From contig FXAI01000003.1 in NCBI GenBank assembly GCA_900177435.1, positions 1-64,000 on the forward strand: a DNA stretch of 64,000 nucleotides, in the 5' to 3' direction. Shown one piece after another: positions 15,478 to 24,790 of this stretch (positions are counted from its first letter, which is position 1; the number at the start of each line of letters is the position of its first letter). This DNA is from Alteromonadaceae bacterium Bs31. Lineage in GTDB: Bacteria > Pseudomonadota > Gammaproteobacteria > Pseudomonadales > Cellvibrionaceae. A program made the translations under genes and the position numbers. Below the pieces are notes generated by a model that did not search any database, was not told where the DNA came from, and worked only from the letters and a program-made list of their open reading frames with translations.

Positions 15478-16413
15478 TTATTTGGGATCGTTGCGGTGCA
15501 TATCGAGAAACCAATCGATGACCGTGGTTACACGCGCGGGTAGCTCGGGATGCTTGCGGGTAACAATATGAATAGTATTGGTTAAAGGTGGCCGACTGGT
15601 ATCAATGTATTCGAACAGTTTTTCGGATTCGATATGGTGCTGAACGCAGTGGCGGGGAAATACCGAAAGCCCCAGCGAGCCCGCTACCATATGAATAGCA
15701 CCTTCAATGCTGTTCATCTCGCCCGCATGGTGCAGAGAGCGGTCGCTAATATTGACGCACTCAGGCAGGTAGTGCTTTTTCCAGTAATTAAAGTACACCC
15801 CCATACCGGGGTAATTGATAAACTTTTGTGAAAGCAGGTTCTCGGCATTAAGCGATTTAATCCCGGCGGCATCGGCACCCACAAAAATATATTCTTCATC
15901 ACAAAATTTTTGGTAAGAGAGCAGCGGGTGCTCCACTTTTTCGGTAACAAAACCAAAATCTATTTTGCCATCGATCACCAGCGGCAAGATATCATCGTTG
16001 GGCAGCAGCTCAACCTTTAGCTCCAGGTCGGGGTAATTTAAGCGTCGCTCCAGCAACATGGGAAAGTGCGGAGATAACAGACAGCTCGGCGGCATAGCGT
16101 AGCTCACCAAACCCTCAATAAATTTGCGCTCCTTATTAATGGTTTCTATTAGCGACTGAATGGAATCATTGTAGCTGCGTATATAGCTGAGCAGGGCCTT
16201 GCCCTCCTCGGTAAGCACAGTAGCTTTGCTGCTGCGCATAAACAAAGAGACGGCCAATTGGTCTTCAAGTTTAGAGATATGCTGGCTGATACCACTTTGG
16301 GTCATGGCTGCTTGCGTTGCCGCGACGGAAAAATTTTCATATTCGGCCGCAGCGATAAAAGCTTTGAAATAACGCGGGTCCAGTTTCAAAAAGTCGAGAT
16401 TCGCCAGGTTCAT
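15478..16413 (-). CDS. LysR-family transcriptional regulator
   Basis: A 311-residue DNA-binding regulator. Residues 13-72 are the winged helix-turn-helix (FKAFIAAAEYENFSVAATQ, SGISQHISKLEDQL), and 100-305 form the periplasmic-binding-like effector domain. It is 32 bp upstream of the GDPD-like gene in the same direction and probably controls its own operon. The inducer is unknown. A small gene lies 47 bp upstream on the same strand. Confidence 0.9.
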   Translation of the reverse strand: MNLANLDFLKLDPRYFKAFIAAAEYENFSVAATQAAMTQSGISQHISKLEDQLAVSLFMRSSKATVLTEEGKALLSYIRSYNDSIQSLIETINKERKFIEGLVSYAMPPSCLLSPHFPMLLERRLNYPDLELKVELLPNDDILPLVIDGKIDFGFVTEKVEHPLLSYQKFCDEEYIFVGADAAGIKSLNAENLLSQKFINYPGMGVYFNYWKKHYLPECVNISDRSLHHAGEMNSIEGAIHMVAGSLGLSVFPRHCVQHHIESEKLFEYIDTSRPPLTNTIHIVTRKHPELPARVTTVIDWFLDMHRNDPK

Positions 16414-16460
16414 TCCGCCCCCAAACCCTTTTATTTAGCATGGTTAAATAGTATGTTGCG

Positions 16461-16772
16461 CTAATTGGCTCTTTTGAACAGCTGAGCAGACTCCATTCTT
16501 TGCAAACAATCTGGCGTGACTTCAATAGTGTGACTGTGGTTCAGCCACGTATCCATATCATCTCCACGTTCCTTGACGCGACAGTAGTATGTATCGGTTG
16601 GGTCGTAGGGTAAAGGGCTGAGTTTCATTCCGGATAAAAAGCTGTTTCTTAAATCCCCATAGGTAACAGATTGGCTATCACCTGGAGGGAGTGTCAGGTA
16701 TACGGTTCCGTGTAAATCGTTGGTATTGCTCCCAGCTTGAATAAACAAGGTAATTTGTACAGACATATTCAT
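16461..16772 (-). CDS. Small hypothetical protein upstream of the LysR gene
   Basis: About 103 residues from the ATG at 16772 (MNMSVQITLFIQ); a longer in-frame start at 16826 is possible but lacks support. The protein alternates strands and turns (LHGTVYLTLPPGD, SVTYGDLRNSFLSGM) and ends in a helix. It has no recognised domain. It is read in the same direction as the LysR operon. Confidence 0.55.
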   Translation of the reverse strand: MNMSVQITLFIQAGSNTNDLHGTVYLTLPPGDSQSVTYGDLRNSFLSGMKLSPLPYDPTDTYYCRVKERGDDMDTWLNHSHTIEVTPDCLQRMESAQLFKRAN

Positions 16773-16930
16773 TTGGTTTTCAACAATTCGGGTATTCACA
16801 TCGGCTTCTCCTGCATTGAGGAACAAATATAACCAGCAGCAGAGCTATTTAAAAATTATGGTTTCTGATAACCCGTATAAAGCTTCATAATGACACTACC
16901 TTTAAGCAGAAAACGGGACGGAAAAAGCGA

Positions 16931-17713
16931 ATGATGGATAAAGCCTACAGTGGCATGCGCGTGTGGCGGGGGTTTCGATCAATGGATTATCTGGAAAACC
17001 GGCCGCGATTCCTTAACACGCTTAAAAGCCAGTTCATTCCTCAAACCGCACAACAGATGATGCCGCTGGGTTTGCAAGCTTACTTTCCTGCTATTGTTCC
17101 CAAAACAGCATGCAGCTCTCTTCGTGTGGTGCCTGATGAGATTGCACTTGTTGTATACCCCTCGCAGTCCGTGTACGAACAGGCCACTCAAAACAGCGTG
17201 GCCGGGCGCGCCTATGGCGCATTACACGGCACTGCGTTTAATTTTTCATCCGATGCGGTAACCCCCAAAAGCACCAGTGATTCCCCCCTGTTGTGGCAAC
17301 CTGGCTGGGATTATGGCAAGTCATACAGCCTGTTTCCCACTGCGATAGATTGGCGCAAAGGCAGCACCAGAGTATTGCTTGCTCAACCATCTGCGGAGCT
17401 TAACCGCCTGCAATTTTATCGGGCGCTGGATTCAGTGGTAAACCAATGGCGGGATAAGGGCAGCACTGGGGTGGACGCAGGTATCCTCTGCACGGAACTG
17501 GATTGGCTTTTGTACTGGGAGCATAGCCCCGCTAATAAATCAGTTGAGGAAACCCAAGGCAGCCTGATCCCAAATATTGCACCACTGCTAGAAACACCGC
17601 TGATAAATGCAGTGGCGCGAACAGTACTGATTCCTCCCGCCTTCAGCCTGCCGGACCCAGGGATTGAATGTGATGAAGGCGAATTGCTGTGCGTCACCAC
17701 GGGGCTTAGCTAG
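16931..17713 (+). CDS. Hypothetical protein
   Basis: A 260-residue soluble protein with no family I recognise. It starts MMDKAYSGMRVW with GACGGAAAAAGCG upstream, and is divergent from the 16461 gene. Several aromatic-rich stretches (LLWQPGWDYGKSYSLFPTAIDW, ELDWLLYW) stand out. Its base composition resembles that of the neighbouring operon. Confidence 0.6.
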   Translation: MMDKAYSGMRVWRGFRSMDYLENRPRFLNTLKSQFIPQTAQQMMPLGLQAYFPAIVPKTACSSLRVVPDEIALVVYPSQSVYEQATQNSVAGRAYGALHGTAFNFSSDAVTPKSTSDSPLLWQPGWDYGKSYSLFPTAIDWRKGSTRVLLAQPSAELNRLQFYRALDSVVNQWRDKGSTGVDAGILCTELDWLLYWEHSPANKSVEETQGSLIPNIAPLLETPLINAVARTVLIPPAFSLPDPGIECDEGELLCVTTGLS

Positions 17714-17821
17714 CCGTACTGTTTGCATTTAGGCAGTACTACTTTTGTATCGTTTATTGTCTGGTTTATTGTCTGGCTCCCGCTTTACGATGGACTGGGG
17801 TCGAGAAGCTTGATGATACAG

Positions 17822-18403
17822 TTATGTATGTAATTCCCAGATAGCAATACCATCGATGCTGCTGGGAATAACTCTGTTAACCTTCAGTCCGCTCTTATTA
17901 GCGTACGCTAATATTCCGCCCGCTTTGCGATAGCGCCTAAAGCTCTGATAGTGTCCAGAAATCATTTCGTCGAACTCAATAGCAAATTTAGCCAGTAAAG
18001 ACTTGGGCTTAGTGTAGTCTGCTACTAGCACCCGCTCAGATTTCTCTGCCATGTACTTCAAAATTGAGCAGGCTAGCACTTCTTTCATTTCGTGAAGGCA
18101 TAAGGTACTCGTGGCAACATCAAATCGACGTAATTGTAGATTTACAAGATCATTGTGCTCAAAGGCTAAATTTGATATTCGCTTATCCTCACATTTTCGC
18201 CTGGCAAACTTAATCATGTGCTCATCAATATCTACACCAAAGCCATAGCCTAACTTATGTTCAGCCTGAAACAGTAAATCCCCCGTTCCGCAACCTACAT
18301 CCAGCAGAGAAGAATCTGTAGCAATCAACTCGATTAATTCTGCTCGAAGCGGGAGCAGTGCCCTATCAGCCAAGCGGGTTTTAATCAAAACCTTAAGTTT
18401 CAT
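17822..18403 (-). CDS. Class I SAM-dependent methyltransferase
   Basis: A 193-residue cytosolic enzyme. Residues 33-50 hold motif I, LLDVGCGTGDLLF, followed by the acidic motif II GVDIDEHMIKFA and a later FDVATSTLCLHEM corresponding to motif IV. These mark a ubiE/methyltransf_11-type fold that uses S-adenosylmethionine. The substrate cannot be told. It is the first in a run of small minus-strand genes with no evident operon partner. Confidence 0.85.
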   Translation of the reverse strand: MKLKVLIKTRLADRALLPLRAELIELIATDSSLLDVGCGTGDLLFQAEHKLGYGFGVDIDEHMIKFARRKCEDKRISNLAFEHNDLVNLQLRRFDVATSTLCLHEMKEVLACSILKYMAEKSERVLVADYTKPKSLLAKFAIEFDEMISGHYQSFRRYRKAGGILAYANKSGLKVNRVIPSSIDGIAIWELHT

Positions 18404-18496
18404 ACTGTTTCCTTTTACAAAAAGCTACGCAAAACCGGCGCAGCGAAGAGGCAAAAGCCTTAGCGCAGGCCAGCTCGGCGCTATTTACACGTCTGC

Positions 18497-18931
18497 TTAT
18501 AGGCTTGCCTTCCGAACACAATAAAAACCGTATAGGTATAAACAACCCGTTACAAACCAAATAAACCCGGCCAATAAACTAAACGTACTTACAAATTCCG
18601 GAAAGAAGTAAGATGAAGGAATGGTAGCTAGCCCTCGCAAAACACACAAAATAGCTATCGTAAGAAGAGCAAGGGAAAGCAGAGGCATTTTTTTGATAAA
18701 GCCCGCACCCGAAGCAGCAAAGATTGCACATGCAAAGAACAAGGATGAGATAAGCACAGTGCCAACCGGAGCTAGTAGAGTGCCGTCCACTGCAGACCGC
18801 ACTATTACCGGGGGAGCCAGCTGTGCCTTATAACAAGCTGGCCCTAAAAATATACAGGACATATGCGCAATACCCGTCCCCGCAGATATTGCGGCCCCCA
18901 AGCTTAGAGCAATAATACCTTTTGAATTCAC
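18497..18931 (-). CDS. Four-helix membrane protein of unknown function
   Basis: A 144-residue inner-membrane protein with four predicted helices (about 7-30, 52-75, 84-102, 112-137). It contains cysteines in the first periplasmic loop (SCIFLGPACYKAQLAPP). I recognise it only as a conserved-looking hypothetical. The 10-bp tandem repeat at 18961 separates it from the next gene. Confidence 0.65.
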   Translation of the reverse strand: MNSKGIIALSLGAAISAGTGIAHMSCIFLGPACYKAQLAPPVIVRSAVDGTLLAPVGTVLISSLFFACAIFAASGAGFIKKMPLLSLALLTIAILCVLRGLATIPSSYFFPEFVSTFSLLAGFIWFVTGCLYLYGFYCVRKASL

Positions 18932-18960
18932 TCAACACTCCGTTTCTTGAATGGGTCTTG

Positions 18961-18988
18961 GGAACTACAGGGAACTACAGGGAACTAC
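18961..18988. repeat. 10-bp tandem repeat
   Basis: GGAACTACAG occurs twice in a row and GGAACTAC a third time. The last unit contains the TAG stop of the 18985-19596 gene, so unit number affects only the downstream spacer. Confidence 0.8.
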
Positions 18989-19596
18989 TTGCCAGTTTTT
19001 GGGGCAACTTTTAGGGGCGCTCGTGGGCGCATTTCGAATTTCTCACACTTTTTCTGTTTTTCTGATGTAGAGTCTAAGTCTTCTACCAAGGCCTTTATCG
19101 CTTTAATATGCGAAAAATAATCTACGATCACAATAGAATTCGACTCGTACTGTGTCGATATAAAGCTATATCGATATACCAGTGGCATCAATACTGGCAT
19201 TAGAGAGCTAACACATAGATTTTCAACCTTTATTGTCGCAATTAGGTACTGATCTTCCGGGTAAACGACATCTTCATCAAGGATTTCGGATGCATAGACT
19301 CTTGCGCGATGCTGCGGCACAACCTCAACATATTTCTCGTTTTTGAATGCTGTAAACCCATTTAACTTAAGAATGGTTAGAAGCAAGTCGTAGTTCAGTT
19401 CATCAAGTGTAAACCCAGTATAGATGGCCTCGCCCTTAAGCTCTTTACTTGCCACTACCTTTAAACCACTATTTTTAGAAAAAGCCTTCAAAAGATCAGT
19501 AATTTGAATAGAACCTTGTTTGCCTGGTTCAGCTGAAAACGCGTTAGAACACACGAGCACGGGCAGGATCCATATAAGAAAAATTAATTTTTTCAT
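18985..19596 (-). CDS. Orphan secretin N0-N1 domain protein
   Basis: A 203-residue exported protein with a signal peptide (cut after AFSA near residue 22). Residues 30-95 match the secretin/TonB short N-terminal (N0, STN) fold: IQITDLLKAFSKNSGLKVV, then LLLTILKLNGFTAF and YVEVVPQ. Residues 110-175 look like an N1 ring-building domain (ATIKVENLCVSSLMPVL, SNSIVIVDYFSHIKAIKALVEDLD). GspD-type secretins continue with a membrane barrel that is absent here. There is no neighbouring secretion gene. It could be a truncated GspD remnant or a free-standing periplasmic adaptor. Confidence 0.65.
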   Translation of the reverse strand: MKKLIFLIWILPVLVCSNAFSAEPGKQGSIQITDLLKAFSKNSGLKVVASKELKGEAIYTGFTLDELNYDLLLTILKLNGFTAFKNEKYVEVVPQHRARVYASEILDEDVVYPEDQYLIATIKVENLCVSSLMPVLMPLVYRYSFISTQYESNSIVIVDYFSHIKAIKALVEDLDSTSEKQKKCEKFEMRPRAPLKVAPKTGK

Positions 19597-20270
19597 GCTT
19601 ACTCCGAATAAATGGATAATTTACTTTAAGATTCTCACAAAAAAACGTGACAACAAGAGGTAGGGAAACACGGAATAGCGTATTTACGCTCCCATTGAGC
19701 GACTTTTTCTAGTTTAAGTAAAACTACACCGATGCAAATAAATAGCGGAGAAAAGCATACCGCATGAGATAGTTAAAGCTTACCTAAGTACCTATCTAGC
19801 TACCTATCTAGCTACCCATTTACCTATCTCCGCTATCTCACTACTAACGCGAGCAGGTATACAATTTAGGCGCAAATTCAATACACAGCGCTATTCCGCC
19901 ATAATAATAAAACCTAACCCCAATCATATTCCGCACACCAAATAGGGAGAAAGAAACAATAAGAGTATTATTTCGTTTTGAACCGCTAAAGAAAATACAG
20001 GCCAGCGCGTCTGGCACACAGACATGAATCGCTATTCTAGTAAAGTGCTCAGCGAACAAGGTGTAAAAACTATGGAAATTCTATGAACATGACGCCGCTA
20101 GAAGCAAGAGCGGCATAAGGACAGTACCCGCACGATAGTTAAGGCACTCAGCAGACGATGGTGATAACGATTTTTGAAGTGTAGCGATTTCCCACATATT
20201 GCACAAAATCACTACTTACCCTTAACCTCCTTCGTTAAGTACTCAAAAGCTAGCACTGCTTGCAATTTAT
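19597..20270. other. Gene-poor region with small repeats
   Basis: No credible gene. A 12-bp CTATCTAGCTAC-type tandem repeat lies at about 19790-19840. A weak attC-like hairpin lies at 20087-20144 (ACATGAC, then GCCGCT/AGCGGC and GTTAAGG). The minus-strand frame at 19844-20059 has no domain and I leave it out. Confidence 0.5.
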
Positions 20271-20456
20271 CTACGACTGATTTGCAATCATTTTTTTACA
20301 CCTAATAACTATGCTTATCTTTTCATCTTCAGTTTTATTTACCCAATCAGCAATTTCTGATGAAGTCCTGTAGCAGCCTTTGCAACTATCATTTACATCC
20401 AGTTCGCATTCACCTATGCAGGGGGTAATTATATTTGTATTATTTCCTATGAACAT
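20271..20456 (-). CDS. DUF1289 family protein
   Basis: A 61-residue small protein with the DUF1289 pattern: TPCIGECELD, then CKGCYRTSSEIADW and a C-terminal EDEKISIVIRCKK. The four cysteines suggest metal binding. Members are common in proteobacteria and have no settled role. It stands alone in a gene-poor stretch. Confidence 0.8.
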   Translation of the reverse strand: MFIGNNTNIITPCIGECELDVNDSCKGCYRTSSEIADWVNKTEDEKISIVIRCKKMIANQS

Positions 20457-20608
20457 ATCTTTTTAGTCATAATCAATTTATAGAAACACTTCGTTCCGCC
20501 CAGCAGCGGCCACAGAGTATGTATTTAGTCATACTGCCACTATGCGCAAAAAAATCAAGCAAGGTAAGGGATAACCCGCCCACTTGGGCGTGGAGCCAAC
20601 CAATCCAG

Positions 20609-21073
20609 TTATGGTTTGAGCTTCCCCAGGGATTCCTTTGACAGGAGTTTCTCCTGCTCAAAAGTTAAGGGCCTACGGCAAATAGCCATAAACGCCAAAA
20701 CGTTTAGCAGGCCTATAACGCCCGCCATAAACGGGCTACTAAAATATAGCGCAAAAAACACAATACCACCGACCAACAAGCCAGAAAGCATGCGGTGTTT
20801 AATCTTAATAAGCTTACCCACGTATTTTATTACCCCACCCACTACGATGGCTGGTAGCATAAAAACCAACAATGGCGCCCTACCCTCAACGAAACTCATA
20901 GCAACAATAATAACCATTGTACCGATAGTAGAAAATATCGGCGACCAAATTATGCGCTGCGAGGCATACAGTGCCTTTAAGGCCTTGGTCTCATTGAAAA
21001 TCTCGCGCTCTTTCTCGTTTTCGGGAACCTGATCGTCTAGCTCACTTTCTGGAGACCGATAGATTTCCTCCAT
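20609..21073 (-). CDS. Membrane protein of unknown function
   Basis: A 154-residue protein with an acidic, charged N-terminus (MEEIYRSPESELDDQ) and four hydrophobic segments between about residues 42 and 135. The start pattern is seen in various small DUF membrane proteins, but I cannot name the family. It is likely in the inner membrane. Confidence 0.6.
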   Translation of the reverse strand: MEEIYRSPESELDDQVPENEKEREIFNETKALKALYASQRIIWSPIFSTIGTMVIIVAMSFVEGRAPLLVFMLPAIVVGGVIKYVGKLIKIKHRMLSGLLVGGIVFFALYFSSPFMAGVIGLLNVLAFMAICRRPLTFEQEKLLSKESLGKLKP

Positions 21074-21317
21074 ACATTAACACTCCTCAATCCAGGGCCG
21101 TCCTACTTTCATGATTAGGGCGACATTTTTTATTTTTGCTTCATCTTATTCTCGTTCTATTCCATCTCAACATACAGAGGAATTGATCGAGCCCGCTGGG
21201 ATAAGTACGCAATATCGCAGCAAACCACTAAACCTGTGAGGTTGATTTTGAGGAGAACCGAAGAAACAAGCATACACGGAGCGCAGTATGCAAGCTTAGG
21301 CTCACCAACAAGCCCTA

Positions 21318-21683
21318 TTACGAAGTTAACCACTCCTCTGCAGCAGCTCTCTCTTCAGAACTAAACGCTTTTATCTGAAGACCAGGAATAAGCATCCCCT
21401 CGATTTCACTTACTTTCTGCAGCCATTTCTTGTCTGTTAGCATGGCAGCCTTTTTAAACTTACCGATAAACCCAAATAATGTAGGCAGCTTTGAAAACTT
21501 CACTCCGAGAGCAGCGAGTGATGGAAACTCGAAATCGTTAATTTCGTAGAGCATTATTCCATTATCAATACCAGCCGCCTTACTAATAAAATCCTCCAGC
21601 GCATCTTCCATCTCTTGTGCATTTAAAGACCCTTCAAATTCGATATTTAAACGACTATCTCCGATTTTCGTAACCTTTAACAT
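21318..21683 (-). CDS. SpoIIAA-like STAS-fold protein
   Basis: A 121-residue soluble protein. The order of strands and helices (LNIEFEGSLNAQEMEDALEDF, GIMLYEINDFEFPS, KKAAMLTDKKWLQKVSEIEG, IKAFSSEERAAAEEWL) fits the SpoIIAA-like family (DUF3478), a STAS-type fold. Members are usually single-domain and of unknown role. The ATG at 21683 is preceded by a GGGGATATATT stretch that can serve as ribosome-binding site. Confidence 0.8.
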   Translation of the reverse strand: MLKVTKIGDSRLNIEFEGSLNAQEMEDALEDFISKAAGIDNGIMLYEINDFEFPSLAALGVKFSKLPTLFGFIGKFKKAAMLTDKKWLQKVSEIEGMLIPGLQIKAFSSEERAAAEEWLTS

Positions 21684-21901
21684 AATATATCCCCTTTATA
21701 TACCCAAACATTTTTAGAAGTAATGAAATTTTACCATGACGTCCTTCGCCCTCTAACTACTAACACTCATAATCGGGCGCTTATACTTAACGAATTTTTA
21801 GTTGAATTTTAATTGAGGCGCCTATTTTTGCAATGACGGACAAATACCGATCATACCAAGCAGTGTAGCCCCACAGAAAACTGAAAATATTTATTAGTCG
21901 C

Positions 21902-22447
21902 TTAGTCAGACTGCAAAACATCCTTAATAAAGTCTTCCTCACTTCGGTAGCTACGCGGACCGTAATTACTATGATCCCCTTTGCTATCCCAACCTCCAAC
22001 CACACCAACAACGGGCTCACTTCCAAAACTCATCGCTTTTTCGTAGGTGTAGTATGAAAACTCATCGCCATCTTTTGTGATTATCGAATAGTAGCAATTC
22101 GCATATGCCTCGGGCTCTGAAAACCTTATTGAAACAGCCTCGCGACCTTCAATGGGAGTTATATATAGTTCGTCCGCATATTCTGGGCTAACTATTTCTG
22201 AGGCAGCCTGAAATAGCTGGCTGGCGTTCCCATTTTTCATATCAAAGAAGAAAGCTCCGTCCGTTTCAAAAAGCCACTTGCTTATAAGTTTATGCTGAAG
22301 ATAATAAACCCTCTTTGAAAACGGTACCTCACTAACAGTAGCGTCTTTACCCTCGTTAATATCGTCAACATCACTACCATCTTTGACATTAGTTGCAGCA
22401 CAACCCGAGAGAAGAAAAATAAGCACTATAAACATGTATTTTTTCAA
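21902..22447 (-). CDS. Lipoprotein of unknown function
   Basis: A 181-residue predicted lipoprotein: MKKYMFIVLIFLLSGC with the lipobox LSGC at 13-16. A short acidic linker is followed by an alpha/beta region (YYLQHKLISKWLFETDGAFFF, YADELYITPIEGREAVSIRF). The tail is SEEDFIKDVLQSD. No family is recognised. Confidence 0.6.
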   Translation of the reverse strand: MKKYMFIVLIFLLSGCAATNVKDGSDVDDINEGKDATVSEVPFSKRVYYLQHKLISKWLFETDGAFFFDMKNGNASQLFQAASEIVSPEYADELYITPIEGREAVSIRFSEPEAYANCYYSIITKDGDEFSYYTYEKAMSFGSEPVVGVVGGWDSKGDHSNYGPRSYRSEEDFIKDVLQSD

Positions 22448-22571
22448 ACCAAGCCCCCTATATTAAAATTATATTTTCTTTTGCCAACGCAGCGTATATC
22501 TAGATTTTGCTTGGTATAGCGTACGGTGTAATTTGGCGAAGCAATAAAAAAAGCCTTTCGATCAGCTAAAT

Positions 22572-22868
22572 ATTGAATCTAACCCATACACACCTCTCCG
22601 TATACTACGGTCTCGCGAACACCTATTCCGGATTAGTATACCTTAACAACACCTACTCCCTTATCTTAAAGTGATAAACCTCCTGGCGCCCGCATCAACA
22701 CGATTCAGTGGCTGATATACCAGCACACGACATCTGAACAAAGTATAACCCGCAAATAGTAAGTCATCGCGCCAACTATTTCTCGAAGGCCACGCATTTA
22801 GGCCTGTATCAACGATGGTACCCAATTCACCCAGCAATTTTAAATTCATTTTGGAAATATATAACGCG
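22572..22868 (-). repeat. Diverged repeat element, right copy
   Basis: This segment aligns in the same orientation with 7441-7745. Shared blocks include TTGAATCTA at the left, AAATAG-AGTCATCG-GCC-ACTATTTCTC in the middle and TTTAAATTCATTTT-GAAATATAT at the right. The 30-bp palindromic units are decayed here (period still visible near 22605-22665). The two copies flank the 15-kb accessory segment between them. Confidence 0.55.
22661..22849 (-). pseudogene. Short frame in the repeat element
   Basis: A 62-codon frame beginning MNLKLLGELGTIVD. The left copy of the element has the related MNLNLLLKFAIIDE followed by a stop, and both then share SRNS-DD-LF, so the frame was probably coding in an ancestor. 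No function is known. The short length and the decay of the other copy argue that neither is now functional. Confidence 0.35.
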
Positions 22869-23434
22869 AAGGCCGATGCTGGAAAGAAGACGAAAAGGCA
22901 GCAAGTGAGGCGTACTCTTTGGCTTTATGCAATCACCCGCTAACAGCTTGCGATATCACCTCGTTTTCGCGATAGCGGCTAAACTTTTTTACTAGCCTGT
23001 TTAGTTAACAATTTTAGCTAATTTTTATAGCTATTTTTTTATAGCTACGCTTTAACTCAACGGACTTAGCTAAAGTAATCAGTATTTTGTGGCCAGGTAG
23101 GCTAAGAAGCGGCGCACTCACCAAAACTTCACCCAGATCACTTAATGATATCGGCTAAGCCCAAGAGCAAGCACAAGGCAATTAAACTCATATTTATCAA
23201 GTGGCTTAACTGTCACTACCCTTGCTGGGGTAAGGTAAATAGAGCAAATAAAACGATGTAAGCTTACCTGTAGTTGAGGGTTGATCTCCAGATTATTACT
23301 TTAGGCCGCCAAATCACCTTTCGCGCCGCGCTAGTCCACTGCGCCTTGTGATGTGATAACACTAACCCGGATTATGTGCACGCCGGTACATGAGGCTTAC
23401 AACAAAACGACGATATCGAAAGGAAACACTCAGC
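22869..23434. other. Intergenic region before the DUF2306 gene
   Basis: About 560 bp without a recognisable gene. A direct repeat of TTTTATAGCTA occurs near 23025-23050 in an AT-rich block. AAAGGAAAC just before 23435 is a good ribosome-binding site. Confidence 0.5.
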
Positions 23435-24238
23435 GTGGCTACATTCACTTCGGTAAAACTACTGAATATCACAGCAAGGTTATGGCTCACGCTTACCATA
23501 GCCGGGCAGTGGCTATTTGTTTTGTACATTGCCGGCTTCTATGGCAAACGTTTTTTGGCAAAGGGGATTCCTGGTTTTGCTGATACACATTTGCCCAATG
23601 GATATATACCCGGAGATTCCACCGGAAATATAGCCATAGTTATGCATATCTTACTGGCGATGTTTATTATCGCTGGGGGCACCCTGCAGTTGTTACCCGC
23701 GATACGAAAGCGCTACCCTGCGTTTCATCGCTGGAACGGCCGCATTTATGTGTGCACTGCTATTGTGGTAAGCCTTGCAGGCCTCTATTTAACCTTTGCC
23801 CGTGAGCGCGTGATAGGAAGCTTACCTCAGGAAATTGGCACCAGCCTTGGTGGCGTTTTGATTCTTATCTTTTCGCCTGTTGTTATTTACTATGCGCTCA
23901 AACGGCAATATTTGCTCCATCAACGCTGGGCCCTGCGCTTGTTTATGCTTGTAAGCGCTGTATGGTTTCTCAGAATACTCACTTTTGGCTGGTTTCTACT
24001 TACAGGTGGCTGGGGAATAAACCGCAGCGATTTTAGCGGCCCGTTTCTTGTTTTCGCCGCCTTTGCACAATATATGCTACCTCTAGCCGTTCTGGAGCTC
24101 TATTTTCGTGCGAAAGATATGAAACAGAGAAATATGAATATACTAGCCTCTCTAGCCATTAGTGTGGGTACTGTCTATATGGCTGTGGGGGTAGGTGTAC
24201 TTACCGCCATGATATGGCTGCCTAGAGTACTAAAATAG
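23435..24238 (+). CDS. DUF2306 family membrane protein
   Basis: About 267 residues from GTG at 23435, chosen because AAAGGAAAC lies at the right distance; an ATG at 23390 would add 15 residues. The protein has about seven or eight membrane segments. Its loops carry the DUF2306 features: IVMHILLAMFIIAGGTLQLLP followed by YPAFHRWNGRIYV, and later HQRWALRLFMLVSAVW. The histidines could bind haem, as in related cytochrome b-like membrane proteins. The function is unknown. Confidence 0.75.
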   Translation: MATFTSVKLLNITARLWLTLTIAGQWLFVLYIAGFYGKRFLAKGIPGFADTHLPNGYIPGDSTGNIAIVMHILLAMFIIAGGTLQLLPAIRKRYPAFHRWNGRIYVCTAIVVSLAGLYLTFARERVIGSLPQEIGTSLGGVLILIFSPVVIYYALKRQYLLHQRWALRLFMLVSAVWFLRILTFGWFLLTGGWGINRSDFSGPFLVFAAFAQYMLPLAVLELYFRAKDMKQRNMNILASLAISVGTVYMAVGVGVLTAMIWLPRVLK

Positions 24239-24351
24239 CAATAAAAACTATTTTCCATCCAATGTCTCCCTTTTAAACCCTCACTCGTTATATAAGCGAG
24301 ATATGATCTCACAAGCTTCGCCGCGTTATTCCAGACGAACCGGCGATACTC

Positions 24352-24367
24352 ACCCCGTACACGGGGT
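24352..24367 (+). terminator. Short GC hairpin before the YCII gene
   Basis: ACCCCGT-AC-ACGGGGT followed by TTTGTCATTTT. It could end DUF2306 transcripts or act in the YCII leader; the loop is only two bases, so the real stem is probably one pair shorter. Confidence 0.35.
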
Positions 24368-24391
24368 TTGTCATTTTATCAGGAGAATTTT

Positions 24392-24736
24392 ATGAATGAG
24401 TACATGTTAATTTACAAAGGTGGCGACCCGGATTTTCGCAAAGATGATGCAAGCATGGCAGAGATTATGGAAGCTTGGGGCGCCTGGTTTGCCAAGCTGG
24501 AACAGCAAGGTAATCTCGCTAATGGCGGCTCCCCTCTGCATTTTGCAGGTAAGCGCATTGCTAAGGACATGCTTGTTACAGATATCGCAGCCTCAGAACT
24601 AAAGGAGCTGGTAAGTGGCTATAGCATTATAAAAGCAGAGAGCCTTGAGCAAGCCGTGGAAATAAGCAAAGGCTGCCCCATTTTTGATGCCCCCATTATG
24701 AGTGTGGAAGTTCGTGAAATCATGAAATTGGGATAA
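24392..24736 (+). CDS. YCII-related (DGPF) protein
   Basis: A 114-residue ferredoxin-like-fold protein from the ATG at 24392, which has AGGAGA 8 bases upstream. MNEYMLIYKGG and a C-terminal GCPIFDAPIMSVEVREIM are typical of DGPF-type YCII proteins, which are found next to ECF42 sigma factors. That partner is here, at 25408-26691. No catalytic activity is established for the family. Confidence 0.85.
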   Translation: MNEYMLIYKGGDPDFRKDDASMAEIMEAWGAWFAKLEQQGNLANGGSPLHFAGKRIAKDMLVTDIAASELKELVSGYSIIKAESLEQAVEISKGCPIFDAPIMSVEVREIMKLG

Positions 24737-24790
24737 AGCCATTCTAATTCGGAGAGTTTAGGTCAGTCTCTCCAAGAGGTTCAGCTTTCT

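Noticed and set aside
20473-20661. Minus-strand 62-codon frame
   Set aside because: It overlaps the end of the membrane protein gene in another frame and has no recognisable domain or start signal.
17822-22447. Second, decayed integron array
   Set aside because: The genes are small and on one strand, but I find no proper attC between them; one weak hairpin at 20087-20144 (ACATGAC ... GTTAAGG) is not enough.
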